The notes under the pieces were generated by a model, which saw nothing but the letters and a program-made list of their open reading frames with translations, did not search any database and was not told where the DNA came from. This document shows positions 24,568 through 36,667 of a stretch of 64,000 nt of DNA, in pieces. This DNA is from Megamerina dolium. Lineage: Eukaryota; Arthropoda; Insecta; Diptera; Megamerinidae. Location: contig OY978526.1 of NCBI GenBank assembly GCA_963854835.1, forward strand, positions 20,428,334 through 20,492,333, read 5' to 3'. The translations under genes were made by a program, and so were the position numbers. Positions within the stretch are counted from its first letter, which is position 1; every line of letters begins with the position of its first letter.

Positions 24568-25757
24568 AGGTCTAGTAAAAAGAAATCCATTATTTTTGCA
24601 TTAAATTGAAGGTTTTATTTAGCATTCACTTAGAATGATCCGATTTAGATCAAATATGCACCATTTTGTTCGATAACTTGTCGCCATTTTGAAGCTAATT
24701 TAGTAATGCCACTCTCATAGAAACCCTAGTCCCTATTGGCAAAAAACTGGGACAATCGATTTTCATAAGCTTGTCTTGAGGCGAATTTTTCACCAGCAAA
24801 ATCATTCGCCATTGACAGTAACAGGTAGTAATCACTTGGTTCCAGGTCCGGACTATAAGATGGATGCATAAGAATCTCCCAACCAAGCTCCCGGAGCTTC
24901 TGGCAAGTCACTATCGATGTGTGTGGCCTGGCTTTGTCCTGATGGAACACAATTCCTCTCCTATTGGTCAAAGCTGGACGCTTCTGGGTAATTGCTTCCT
25001 TCAGAAGGTCCAATTGTTGACAGTACAGGTCCGAATTAAGAGTTTGTCCCTAGGGGAGCAGTTCATAGTAGATGATTCTCTGCCAATTCCACCAAACACA
25101 TAGCAAAACCTTCCTGACCATCAATCCTGGCTTGGCCACTATTTTCGCTTGACATTGTCGTAAGTGACCCACATTTCATCACCAGTAACCATCCGATTCA
25201 GAAATGGATCGATTTTGTTGCGATTCAGCAGCGATTCGCAGATAGAAATTCGGTCCATGAGGTTTTTTTTTGGGTTAACTCGTGTGGCTCCCATACGTCG
25301 AGCTTCTTTTTGTATCCAGCCTTATTTAAATGGTTCCAAATGGTTACATGATGGTCAGACTCAATGATTTCCATTATTTTATCGATATTTTCGACAATTT
25401 GACATCAAAATTACCGGGCGACGGAATCGACGAAACCAAAATTGCACGTGATTGGATCTTACAGTATCAGGAACATAAGCACTATTCACATTTTCAGCCG
25501 TCTGGCTTGCGTTTTCGCCTATATCAAAGAAAAACTATAAAATATGGCGTATTTTCTCTGTACTGGTGTCCATCTTTGACGCGTGCTCAAACAATACTGA
25601 GTCAAGCAATCATAAAACTGCCTGAAAAGTTTATTTAGTACGAAATCCTATCTTTCTAACGCCATCTAGCGTAATCCGATCGCACTTATACAACGCGAGA
25701 TACAGATTACTAAACCCATTTATTGGAAAAAATAATGGATTACTTTTTACTACACCT
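24568..25757 (-). mobile_element. Mariner element with both inverted repeats
   Basis: The ends are imperfect inverted repeats of about 30 bp. The left end begins AGGTCTAGTAAAAAGAAATC and the right end reads AGGTGTAGTAAAAAGTAATC on the other strand. TA dinucleotides lie next to or within two bases of each end. The length of about 1.19 kb is slightly under the usual 1.3 kb of mariners. The transposase is on the minus strand and is broken. Confidence 0.85.
24726..25640 (-). pseudogene. Mariner transposase (DD34D), broken
   Basis: The longest intact piece (24,726-25,013) contains the second catalytic Asp in FHQDKARPHTS and the third in YSPDLEPSDYYLL, with exactly 34 residues between them. This is the mariner DD34D spacing. 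The usual Asn after the second Asp is Lys. Upstream in the transcript (25,013-25,400) homologous protein continues (VWWNWQRIIYYELL and a stretch resembling NRMVTGDEMWVTYDN), but with stops and frame changes. After FANRD a stop is followed by recognisable C-terminal residues (FYESGITKLASKWRQVIEQN). Mariner transposases cut and paste DNA at TA sites. This copy cannot make a full protein. Confidence 0.85.
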
Positions 25758-25759
25758 GA

Positions 25760-27035
25760 TAGTTTCTTATATTTTGAAAGAAAAATTATTAAAATTGACT
25801 GAAATTGTGGTGAATGTTAATTTTTTATTTTGCTAAACCCGTTTTGATCATCAAGCAAAACAACTGACCCACCCTAATATAACTACCTACTACATAGAAT
25901 TCCTACAGATGTAAAGAAGACTTATTATTGCCGTTTTATATTGTTTTTTATATGATTTTTATTATTTTTATTACTACTATTGAATGATGTTGCACGATAT
26001 TGTTCATGTTTGCCGGCTCCACCAACGCTACATGTATCTACAAAATGTATATATACATATTGTATACGTACGTAAAGCAGCAATTGAGTATTATGTAGTA
26101 CTGAAGTGTAACTTATGTTCAAAACAACAACAACAACAACAGCAGCAATCGATAATGCTCATAATGCATTACGTCAACATTTTTATTTTTCGTTGTTAAT
26201 ATAGATCATCGTAAAAGAAATCCATACACACACACACACTCTAACATAAGACTAAAAGTATGTAGTTATCTAGACTTTTGTTGCTTGCAACAAAGTACAT
26301 ACATTTAGAGGTAAATGTATTTCGTAAACTATGCACCATCATATTGATCCTTTTTACACGCCACAAACATATTAGCAAATCATCGTTAAATTTATTTGCA
26401 CTACATCCACCACGCCCATCACGCACGATATGTAGTTGCAGTTGCTGCTGCTGCTGCTCACAAAGTTACAAGTGAATTATGGTCAGTTTGTTCATTTAAA
26501 ACGCGCCGCCATTGGTCGCTATTGTACATTCCATTGTAAGTAAGTATTGCTAATGTATATTGTACAATCATAATATATCGATTGTTGAATAATGTTAAGC
26601 ATAATTGAACATACTGCTTACGTGTTAAGTAGTAGTTGAGTTGTTGAATCTCTCATTTTTATAATATTAACATCTACTAGTATATAGGCTTAGTATATAT
26701 GGTACAATAGCTGGTAAGTGAATGAAGACTGTATTTTTGTTTTTATATATAAATTTAACACTATTGCTGTGTGTGTGTGTGTATATTTTGCTTTAAGCAA
26801 ATGCTTACAATATGTTTATCAGAAAATTTTAATTTTTTTATAGCAAAAGAAATACTCATTAATCATGTATATTAACTATAGAGATTGATACAAATAATTC
26901 ATAGCCTTTATAGTTTATTAATTTAACTATATTTGAAGTATTTAAACCAAAACGGTTATGTATGAAAAATAGAAATAAGCAACTATGTGCATAAATATTG
27001 TTTTAGAAAAAATATAATTTAATGAATTTTTATAT
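25760..27035. other. No gene seen; CAA and CTG runs
   Basis: AT-rich unique DNA with (CAA)n near 26,125-26,142, (CA)n near 26,226-26,239, (CTG)n near 26,442-26,457 and (TG)n near 26,768-26,782. No domain is seen. Confidence 0.6.
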
Positions 27036-27269
27036 AAAAATCTCCTTACAGTCGGCTGGGGCCGACCAAACTATACCCTGCATATGTAGATTTATATATA
27101 AAAAGTTTACTCGAATATCCAACTTTTCTTTTATTTCCACTTTTCGAGAAACAATTTTTACATATACTACTAATTTACACCCGAAATATGGTTGACTTTG
27201 ACGAAATAAAAGGATTTTAAGATAATTCCGAGGTTTAGTTGGGAGCTATATAAAAAGTGGGCGTGGCTT

Positions 27270-28200
27270 ATCACTTTCTAGTAAATCCAATTAATTTTTC
27301 AATGTTAATCCACACCTTAAATTTGGTGTCCTACGTTGAATAGTTTCTAAGTTATGGTGGTTAACATTTTTGTTTAATTTCCTCAACTTTGTATGGGAGC
27401 CCCAATAAGAAGTGGGCGTGGTACGCTGATTTTTCGCCAGATTATTTCCGACTACGATATTAATTTAAGTGTCAATTATGGTTATTGTAGACATAAGATT
27501 GCCGAAGTTAAAGCTGTTTCAATTTAAAATTTGTATGGGGGCTACGATAAACACTGGACGTGGTGCGCCCATTTTCTGTGAGCCTAGTTGCTCGTACAAT
27601 ACTAATCCATACCCTAAGTCTCGTTGTCCTAGGCTAAATGGTTTGTAAGCTATGGAGCTTAAAATTTTAGTTTAATTCACTCGACTTTGTATGGGAGACC
27701 CATGAAGGAGTGGGTGTGGCACACTGATTTTCTGCCAGATTTTTGCCGACTACGATATTAATTTAAGTGTCAATTGTGGTTATTCTAGACAGAAGATTGC
27801 CGAAGTTACAGCTGTTTCAATTTAAAATTTGTATGGGGGCTACGATAAACACTGGGCGTGGTGCGCCCATTTTCTGTGAGCCTAGTTGCTCGTACAATAA
27901 TAATCCACACCTTAAATCTCGTTGTTCTACGCTGCATAGTTTGCAAGCTATAACCGGTAACATTTTTTTTAATTTCTGCAACTTTGTATGGGAGACCCAA
28001 AAAGGAGTGGGCGTGGCACATTGATTTTCTGCCATATTATTTCCGACTACCGTGTTAATCTAAGTGTCAATTATGGTTATTCTGGACGGAAGATTGTAGA
28101 AGTTACAGCTGTTTCAATTTAAAAGCAGTACAGACACTTTGTATGAGAGCTACGCTAAAAAGTAGGCGTGGCTCAACCACTTTTGGCGAGGTTATATAGT
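27270..28200 (-). repeat. Internal ~296-bp tandem repeats, each of two ~148-bp halves
   Basis: The phrase AGTGGGCGTGG with its flanks recurs at about 27,256, 27,413, 27,711 and 28,007, the last three about 296-298 bp apart. A related half-unit (ACACTGGGCGTGGTGCGCCC) lies between them. The half-unit contains TTGTATGGGRGCTAC, close to the core of the 18.5-kb array. Confidence 0.8.
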
Positions 28201-28448
28201 AGTATAATATAAGTCTATGTGCCAAATATTGTTGTCCCAAGTGGTATATTATGTGAGTTATAGCAAGTTAAAGATTTTGAAAATTTCGAGGTTAGTCGCT
28301 TTGAATGCTTGGTGTGGGCGTGGTTATTGACCGATCATGCCCAATATCAATCCCCTCCGTACCCTTGGATCATAGATTGCTTATGCCAAATTTCATCGAA
28401 ATAGCTCAATATTTACTCAAGTTATCGTGCGAACCAGCCAGGTGACAG

Positions 28449-28511
28449 ACAGACGGACGGACGGACGGACGGACGGACGGACGGACGGACGGACGGACGG
28501 ACGGACGGACA
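28449..28511. repeat. (GACG)n microsatellite inside copy 1
   Basis: About fifteen tandem GACG units are directly visible. The sister element has the complementary GTCC tract at 42,957-42,991 and is shorter. Confidence 0.95.
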
Positions 28512-28643
28512 TCGTTAAATCGAAAATTTAATCGACGCTGATCACGAATATATATCCATGTCTATATCTCCGGAGATTCCTTCAAGTGGACACAAACATC
28601 TGACCGAAATGAATATACCATGCATATTGCATTATGCAGGGTA

Positions 28644-30300
28644 TAAAAAATTATGTATGAGATTACGCCTTTCTATCATATAGCCTTGATGCATTTTTAC
28701 TTTCAAAAAATGATCAAATGTACTTCTTATAATCACTACACACTCCAAATTGCAAACCAAAGTTTTCCCCATCAGGCGATAGACGAGAAAATGAAGCTCC
28801 TGATACTCCTATCTATAATGTTTTCTATAGAAAATGTTGAATTTTTATGAAAATCGGCGCCAGTTTGTACTTAGAGGATTATTTTTAAAATATTTGGAGA
28901 ACCTATTAATTAGATCTGAAAATAATAGATTCACCAAATTCCTCTTTGTGGGGTTCTACAAAAAACTACGTAAGTCAAAAAATTGTAGAAATTAGTTATG
29001 GGTAAGTGGTGCAACATCGAGATCAAAATTTAAAAAAAGGGAGAAAAATTTAAAAATTACCCCAAAACTTCCTAGGTATCACCCTAGATGGGTAGAATGT
29101 ATGACTAAGCCTCATTATTATTTTGTGTACAATATTTTTCCCCAATATATTTACCCCTTTTATAATCCTGTTATAAAATTCACATTTTTTTGATGAAATT
29201 CACTCCCACCAATCTTATAATGCCTCTGAAGGATTTAAAAGTATATCTCATTGAATTTCATCAGAATTCTTAAGAAGCGCTGTTTCAAAATTATCTTCAA
29301 AACACATGAAAACCGAAAAATAACCCCACAGCTGTCCAGGTGCAGTTACATATACGACAGACCTCCATTGCTTCCCAAGAATTGACGGGTCTACGTCCCG
29401 GAAGTACTCGACTACGTGATCGACCAAGGTCCACTCACCTCACCACACAACAACAACAACAGTCCTCCATTATTTATTCCACTTAAAGAATTTCTTCGCA
29501 CATAACTATCGCCTAACTCTACCTTTTAAGGAGACTGCCATACAAAATGAATGCGAGAATACAGAATAATTGACTAATAACTCCATTACTGCCCAGAAAT
29601 TGGCTTTAGATGGGTCACATGTAAGACCGAACCCCTTTAGTTTTACCTTCGCAACATTTTTTTTGAGCCAACTCCCCTATCTCTATCTCATTAGAAGCCT
29701 GCCTTACAAAGTTGACGTTATCCCAAACATTTGCTCTCTCTCTCTCTCTCTCTCTGCTCTTTATGTATGTGGAATCGTAGAGGCGATTTTTTGCAAAAAG
29801 ATTGATTCTTGGACTACACGATCAACAGGTTTTGGCTATAGTTTCATCATTTCAATTACCGGGTATTTTAGGTCGCAAATTGCGCCCTGGAAAAACTTTC
29901 GTTATGGGCAGGTAGCTTGTAGAATGCCATTATGTAAAACTTCCTTACGAGCTGAAGACTCGTATATGACAGTCAATAAGTCTAAAATGATACAGAGAAA
30001 TAATCAATGGTATACGTGATATATTTTAACCCTCTAGGAGCACCCTATGAGTTTTTGAAGTGAATTTTGTGCCTATTAACGTCACTTTTGTATGGAAACT
30101 CCTCTAAGAGTTCGATACAGAGGTTAAGTAAGTTTTAGAAAAATGTTGGATGAAAAAATGATTGTGGTCTCAGATACATGCGTCACACCTATACGAGTCC
30201 AGGCCAGCTTTTTTGTCGATTTTTCTGCAATTTTTTATCAAACTAACTTAAATGTGGCACCAATAACTTCCACTCCATAGCACCATTTTTTTTTTGACGC
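28644..30300 (-). repeat. Very diverged ~160-bp family units around a non-repeat island
   Basis: Recognisable phrases are 'ccctagatgggtagaatgtatgac' (29,085), 'ttttaaggagactgccatacaaaatgaatg' (29,525) and 'agaagcctgccttacaaagttgac' (29,691). In the other orientation, 'ttgtatggaaactcctctaagag' lies near 30,090. The run is broken by a (TC)n tract at about 29,737-29,757 and by non-repeat sequence at 29,760-30,025. An open frame of 149 codons across 29,570-30,019 crosses both kinds of sequence and has no recognised domain. Confidence 0.5.
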
Positions 30301-32330
30301 ATCCTCACAAAATAGATGAAATTCGCGTATTAAAATCAAAAAATCCTACAATATCGCATACATAATATTCATACATATTATATACTATTTATGATAGATT
30401 TCTTATTAATTTGTATGTTTATGTGTAAATGTTTATAGGCAAAATCGATTTGTAATTATTCAATTATGAAATTGCTATTTCTGTGCAATTGCGTAATTTA
30501 ATTGCTTTTGCTAATGGCAATATCGCACATTACACATGCTAAATGCTGAATGCTGAAGAGTAGAGTTGATGGAAAATTAAGTACATCGTTTAGTTTGAAG
30601 ATATGCTTGCTTGCAACACGTCTTCTAACAAATTTTCTATGAATGATAGTATTTGCAACATCGTCACTATATCCACTGCCAATGTTTGTATTGCCTGTAG
30701 CATTACACACCGCCTACGTACGATCACTATGGGATACAAGAGTACAAGTAAGTACATAGTACACAGTTAATGAGTTAGTCAACGAAATCGTCTCTTAATG
30801 TTAATTAAATTGCACTTTTCAAACATTTGTATTTGATGTTCACAGTTAATGCATTGCAAATAAAATAAACAAACTTGAAGGTCAATTGCCTTTAAATTGT
30901 ATGTCGGTACTTTCACTTCAATTTGATCTCAGTTAGCGCAACAAACCACCAACCAACCAAGACAAACGAAAAAAAGAAAAATTGCAATTGTTGATGAAAT
31001 CGAAATTGCATTTTCTTCCTTGCTTGTCATCTATGTGGTATGTAAACAAGTATGTCCAATATACGCTTCACGTTTTCATGGATGTCACACTGGCAAAAAA
31101 AAAAAAAAAAAAAAATTCATTTATATTATCATTAACATAAAAAATTGTGATTTGTGTCTTGTAAGAGATTTTTGCAATTAAATTTAATGAAAAATTTTGA
31201 CAACATTTTCTCGTTGTCAATTCCATGAATGAACTTTATTGAATCGAATCAATCATTTCTGTTGTCATACATAAAGTGCATGGATACACACATACATTCA
31301 TACATCCAATATTACCATGCCACATTTGGGCAATTCAATTCTCAATGTGGCAAATAGTTGCATGTGGTATTAAATAACACAGCATTAGAAGTGAAAGGTG
31401 CAACTTGTTGTATATTGTACTCGTACATACAATGTGAATTTGTTTCCCACGGTAACGAAAACTTATAGTTCTGAATATTTGATTTTGTTTATTTATTTAG
31501 TTTTTTAATTTATTTTTTAATATGATCGCCTTTCAACAAGACCATAATCCTTGTCTGCTGCCTTGTCTGTTGCTTTGACAATGTTGCAAGTACATTTACA
31601 AGCACTTTGCATACATTTACCATCTGTCAGAGTATACAGAGTATAGTGAATGTCTTTACATCAATTCATGAGCACGAATTGTGTAGGTTTGATATGCGTA
31701 GAAAAACTTGTTGCCAATTCTTGGTCGCAAGTACAAAGAAAAAAAAAATGGTTCAACTTTTCAACTGAAGAGATTAAGTTTTCTCGCAAAAGAGACATTC
31801 GCAAAATTCATCGATACATTAAATGAACTGCTGCTGCTGCTGCTGCTGCTACTACCCACATTAGAATTTTGTGGTTATTATTATTGATATTATTATTATT
31901 ATTATTTTTTTTTTTTGTAAACATGATTATATGTTGCCACGCGTTGCATGTTCATTACTTACTTAGTTAGAATGCATGGTGGTGGGTCGAAATACTGATT
32001 GTAGAATGGACAACAAGAAAAATTGATAAAAATGAAACTATATATTTTTCCAATTTAATAAAGATAGGATTAGCAATTCTGAAAATATCGACAGAATAAG
32101 CTAATGTACATTTCAGATTCAAATGCTAAATATAATGAACTACTCTTCTATCATACACTAAGAGCATGATACGCCTACTTATAAGTGATTGTAATATGTT
32201 GCGTAGCTAAAGGATGTGGAAGGGAATGTGTTTCTTTTTTTTTTTTAACAAAAGGTCTATGATGCCTTCTAATTAAGTAAATCAGAGAGATATATATATA
32301 TTGTACATTAAGGTAGGTCGAATTATTAAT
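30300..32330. other. No gene seen; AT-rich unique DNA
   Basis: No recognised coding region. It includes poly-A near 31,097-31,115, a (CTG)n run at about 31,829-31,850 and an ATT-rich run near 31,877-31,910. Confidence 0.6.
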
Positions 32331-33060
32331 CATATTTATATGAGAGCCCCTCTAGTTAATAGTAGTAGTAGGTAAGGGGTTGGTATGTTTGGAGAAAATG
32401 TTGGGAAAAAAAATTAGGGGAGTTAGTCATACATTTTGTCAATTTGATGGCAATTTCCGGGTAGCTATGTGGTTATTTGGCATAACAGTCTGCATTTTGT
32501 GGGCGAGCCATTCTTGGGGATCAAGATCAAGCAGGTAAGCATGTTTGAAAGAAATGCCAGAAAAGAAAAATTAATGATAACAATATGATTCACTGCGCTA
32601 GTGGCGATCCGCGGGCTGCTATTAGAATATTTGTCGATTTTTCGATATTTTTATGTTTACCAACGAAATTTCTGGGGACTCCCAGTTCACCCTGATGCAT
32701 ACCGGTGTAATTTTCAAAAATCAGCCGCACCTAATATGGTGAAGAGACGCTGACCAACACACCACCCGATGGGGAACAGACATGTGTTGAGTTTAGGCGA
32801 GGGACGCAGAGAAGGCAGCGTCGCATCAGCTTCTTAGGATATGTGAGACATTTATTCTGCATCCTCCACTTATGCCACTTTTGGTTGGGGACTGTTTATT
32901 GGGTATTCGCAGCTAACCAATTACTAGCCCAAAGCCCACTCATTGATCATTTCACTATGCACCACATGTGAACCCCCAATAGTCTGAGCTTAGCCATGAG
33001 TCCCCCATAAGGGATAAAGTTAGGGAATAAGTATATCGAACAGAAATATTGGCAACTAAT
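32330..33060 (+). repeat. ~160-bp family units with a GC-richer island
   Basis: Plus-oriented units start at about 32,337 ('atatgagagcccctctag'), 32,495 ('ttttgtgggcgagcc') and 32,672 ('ttctggggactccc'), with another core near 32,998 ('gagtcccccataag'). Between 32,690 and 32,990 lies a less AT-rich segment that is not part of the repeat and that I do not recognise. It may be the end of another decayed element. Confidence 0.6.
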
Positions 33061-33344
33061 AATTAATATATTTTATCCCTCTAGAAGCACACTGATAGCA
33101 AAGTTTGTACTAGAAACCTCAGGATTTCAAAACAAAGGGCTCATGCATCGAAGAACAATGGTGTAATTACCATGGTAATAAAGTCAAGAATATATTTTCA
33201 CTATATATGAAAATGAATTAAATTCCAGAATGGTCTAAAATGTTTCCCACTTAACTTAAATATGCAAGAGCATTTGTTCTTCAAATTTATTTATATACCT
33301 TTAACCCATCCAAAAATTCAGTAACACATAGCACCCAATGATGC

Positions 33345-33525
33345 TACAATAGGCTAGCTTAGGTTGTGTGGCTGCCCTCTCTTTCTGAGAGGACACACTT
33401 AGGCCAGAAAGGCCCATTGTGATACCACTGAGCTTCTCTTCCAATGCTGTGGTGCGTGTTAAATTTGGACAGCATAGCTTCCCTATGAGGGACGGCCGCA
33501 TAACCAAACCTAATCTAACCTAATT
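33345..33525 (-). repeat. Dispersed repeat fragment ending in degenerate TTAGG-like units
   Basis: The block contains 'cacacttaggccagaaaggcccattgtgatacca', which is closely paralleled at 41,485-41,520 next to a Jockey-type LINE. Its other end runs into 'aacctaatctaacctaa', which on the minus strand is a short TTAGGTTAG-type stretch. I recall similar sequences as common dispersed repeats in fly genomes but cannot name the family. An overlapping 68-codon frame is not credible as a gene. Confidence 0.55.
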
Positions 33526-33849
33526 AATTTTTTTAATGAAAATAAGATATCGTGGGAGAAAATCTATGAATAAATACCAAAGTTATGTGCAAATTATGCG
33601 AAAGTCGTAAAAATTTAATCTGTTTATCATTTTTAATCGAATCGAAATCATATCAATTGTGACATTGGTACGTGAGTCCCTCTATTTCAATTTCTGCAAT
33701 AAAATAGATATGTATATCTATTTAATCAAAAATTTTTTAAGAATTCGGTAGGGTACAAAATTGTTGTAAAAGATGAAAAAAACTGAAGGAAAATTGATCA
33801 ATAATTTCATAACTTCCCAGGAGTCGTCCCTAGAGGGATAAACAAATAT

Positions 33850-34715
33850 CAGGTCCATAAGTTCGTGCGTTTTCCTTAGGTGGTTTTAAAATAAATAAAA
33901 AAGAAGTTTTCAGTATTTATTTATCGAAAATAAATTTTCGTGCATTATTTACAATGTCTTCCCAACGTTTAGGCAAATTTTTAATTCTCTGCTCAAAAAA
34001 TTGTTTTTTCCTTGGAGCCCTTTGTATAGCTTCTTTTGAGGTGCAGTTCTTATTATTTAAACGGGACTGAAGTCCACGGAAAAGTTGATAATCGCAAGGT
34101 GCAATACCCGAAGAGTATGGTGGATGCGACATTAGTTCTCATCTGAGCTCGTTCAGCTTGCGTTGTCGTGGTGAAACAAAACTTTGCGTCTATTGACTAA
34201 ACACGGTCGATTTTTTTCAAGTGCTTCATTCAGTTTGAATAGTTAATGACAATAATAATCAGCTGTGATCATCTGGTTTCGTTCCAGCAGCACAATATAA
34301 ACGATACCGGTCATATCCCACCAAATAGACAGGAGAATCTTCTATGGGTGAAGGCCACCTCTGGGGGTTGGTTCTGATGTTTCATTTTTATCTAACCACT
34401 GGCGTTTGTAAATAGGATTATTGTAAAATACCCAGTAACAATACGGTTCAAAAAACTCTAATTTTCAAGCTGAGAACAAACATTCACTCACTGCTGAAGG
34501 TTTGCGACGGAAAGTTTATGCGGAACCCATTTTCTCCAGTTTTGGAGCCTTGCCCAATTGAATCAGGTGTCTATAAACTGTTCCATGTGATGAATTTAAC
34601 CTTCAAGCCATCAGATCGACTGTCAAACTTGGCTCAGCTTCCACGAGTTCCAGCAATTAGTCGGAGTTAAAGACCTACCATCGCTTGCAAAGTCTTCTGA
34701 GATGGGGTGAAGTGT
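33850..34715 (-). pseudogene. Mariner relic (DD34D), 5'-truncated and broken
   Basis: The left boundary starts with CAGGTCCATAAGTTCGTGCG, typical of a mariner inverted repeat, but the matching right repeat is missing. On the minus strand the C-terminal piece (33,917-34,132) has SHPPYSSGIAPCDYQLF, which retains the third Asp. Further upstream, about 34,140-34,200, is the second-Asp motif VLFHHDNAS. Around 34,560-34,690 a helix-turn-helix-like part is recognisable in pieces. Frameshifts and stops separate these parts. Both flanks belong to one ~160-bp repeat unit, so the mariner landed inside an array unit. Confidence 0.8.
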
Positions 34716-34960
34716 ATAACTGACCTCCATTCATATTTTCTTCTCCAATTTTTTTTTTTTTTTTAATTCACTTACTCCCTAACCCCACTCGATAAACGAG
34801 CTGCTATACAATATGACATAAGATCACTTTGAAAATCAACAAATAATCCAATAATTTCCCAATAATCACCACTAGAGGTTGTAGTATATGACTGAAGCCC
34901 ATTATCTTACCACATATATCCACCCATTAGGGCAGCTCCACCAATCTTTGAGTATAATTG
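34700..34960 (-). repeat. ~160-bp family units right of the mariner relic
   Basis: The phrases 'tgtataactgacctccatt' (34,713), 'cgataaacgagctgctatacaatatgac' (34,791) and 'gggcagctccacc' (34,930) place this in the minus-oriented array family. Confidence 0.6.
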
Positions 34961-36660
34961 AATAGAATAGGATACAATTGATTCTTGCTTCTAGGATTTC
35001 TATATAATCATATAGTCAGCATCCACAAAAAATTTTCAATTGATTAGAACCACATTTCGAATAAAATCCTAGAATATAAAATATCACAAAATTCTATACC
35101 GTACATGTGCCAGTTTCAAGCAAAGCATTAGCCAAGTGCTTTACGATACACACATTGTCACACATCATTAATACTGGAGTTATCTAATACAGGGCCAGCA
35201 GTGTGTGTGATTGTATTTTGTACTAGGCGAAATTTTGTTTTTCTTTTCAAATTCTATTAAATAAATCTCAACATTGAGATTTTCTATGTAGCTTAATTGT
35301 ATAAGAGCAAGATTTAAGTAGAAATTCGTACTTCGGTAACGACAAGATATTTAGAATTTATTCCTTTAAGACTCTTAATTGGAAATATCGTCTATAAATA
35401 TAATTCATTACGACTAAATTTGTTATAGTGGTAGGTTAAAGAGCACACACACACACACAGAGAGATGCTGCATACGTAATTGCTTTACATATCGTTAAGC
35501 GCCATAGTATAGCTCTTGCTACTAGTAGTAGTATTACTTAAGACACCACTATATTCTAAGTTCCAGCTGCCAATATGTATAAATTTGTTCTCATCTGTAC
35601 TCGTATAGAATATAACAAATACTTCAGGGATTCGATTATGGCACACACGTGTTCTGATGCTATTGATGCATTTAAAGCACTCTGCTATTCTATGAGAGTG
35701 GTTCTATGTATACATTTGAATGTGTGTGGTAATTTAATACTGTAGAATTTGTATTTGAACGCAATTCTCATAAGAATTTATGACATATGCTGTAACGTAA
35801 GTGTGCTTGATTATGATACGTACAAGGCAAGGGTTTTATTATAGTGTTGCAAGCTGTAATTGCTTGACATCGCAATGCTTAGCGTTGACAGAAATCGGTT
35901 TGAAGTCAGCTTTATTTTTATTCTTCTTTTTTTTTGCCTTTTCTGTAGATTCTAAAGATTATATATATTTCATATTGTGAAGATTACATTATTATTATTC
36001 TTGCTCGATTAGAATGTGAAATTAATTAATAGCCTTAACTAAAGGAAGAGCTTATAGAGACGTTTCAAATGACTCTAGGAAATAATTATGGATTTTATGT
36101 ATACATTTTTACAGCAAAATATATACAAAATATTATGATTATAAAAAAAAAATGCAACAATATCTTGTAATCAAGTTAAATGTGCAACTTGAAGTATTTG
36201 ATTTCTCACAAATCATTTGTGAACACAATCGTGAAACACTCAAAAATGACACAATTGTGATAATTTCAAACAATTAATAAAATGGTAACAAAGGAAATGA
36301 AAGGGGACAAAAATAAATAATATTAAATTGAAGTGATAATTATTTGTATATATGTATTTTTTCTTAATCGCTTTGCAACAGCGTAGACATGTTGACGCCA
36401 AACTGATGAATACTCTTGTTGTTGCTGGCTTAGTATTAATCTGTTGCAACGACATATGTACATACATCAGTATTGTTTATTAGATTGAAATGATGTTGAA
36501 CAACTGCAGGTGTCCATAGCATAGAAGACAGCAAAAAAGATGAAAAATTAAAAAAAAAAAAAAGACACATAACAAGTTTATTTGATGTGTCTTTTAGTAA
36601 ATACATATATATGTATGTATGTGTGGATTGCATCATTAAGAATATTTTTGTTTTATTATT
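34960..36660. other. No gene seen
   Basis: AT-rich unique sequence with a short (CA)n run near 35,445-35,458. No domain is recognisable in any frame. Confidence 0.6.
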
Positions 36661-36667
36661 TCTTATA

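Larger units (their letters stand above)
27036..28643 (-). mobile_element. mini-me / DINE-1-like (Helentron-like) non-autonomous element, copy 1
   Basis: This 1.6-kb block is repeated in reverse orientation at 42.8-44.2 kb. One end has a GC-rich hairpin, GTCGGC-TGGG-GCCGAC at 27,051-27,066, close to the boundary, next to TATACCCTGCATA. The other end carries the same motif inverted (TGCAGGGTATAA near 28,628). The interior has tandem subunits and a (GACG)n tract at 28,449-28,511. A GTCC/GTCT microsatellite inside a dispersed element is the hallmark of the dipteran mini-me elements, later linked to the DINE-1/Helentron group. The hairpin near one terminus fits that group. No Rep/helicase is encoded, so it would depend on a partner. 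The strand is set by placing the hairpin at the 3' end. Confidence 0.7.

Noticed and set aside
27767..28024. Open frames on both strands, paralleled at 43,419-43,676
   Set aside because: They are conserved only because they lie in copies of the same mini-me-like element. The protein has no domain, and both strands are open because of the repeat composition.
29570..30019. A 149-codon open frame as a gene
   Set aside because: It crosses array units, a (TC)n tract and an unrelated island, and has no start context or domain.
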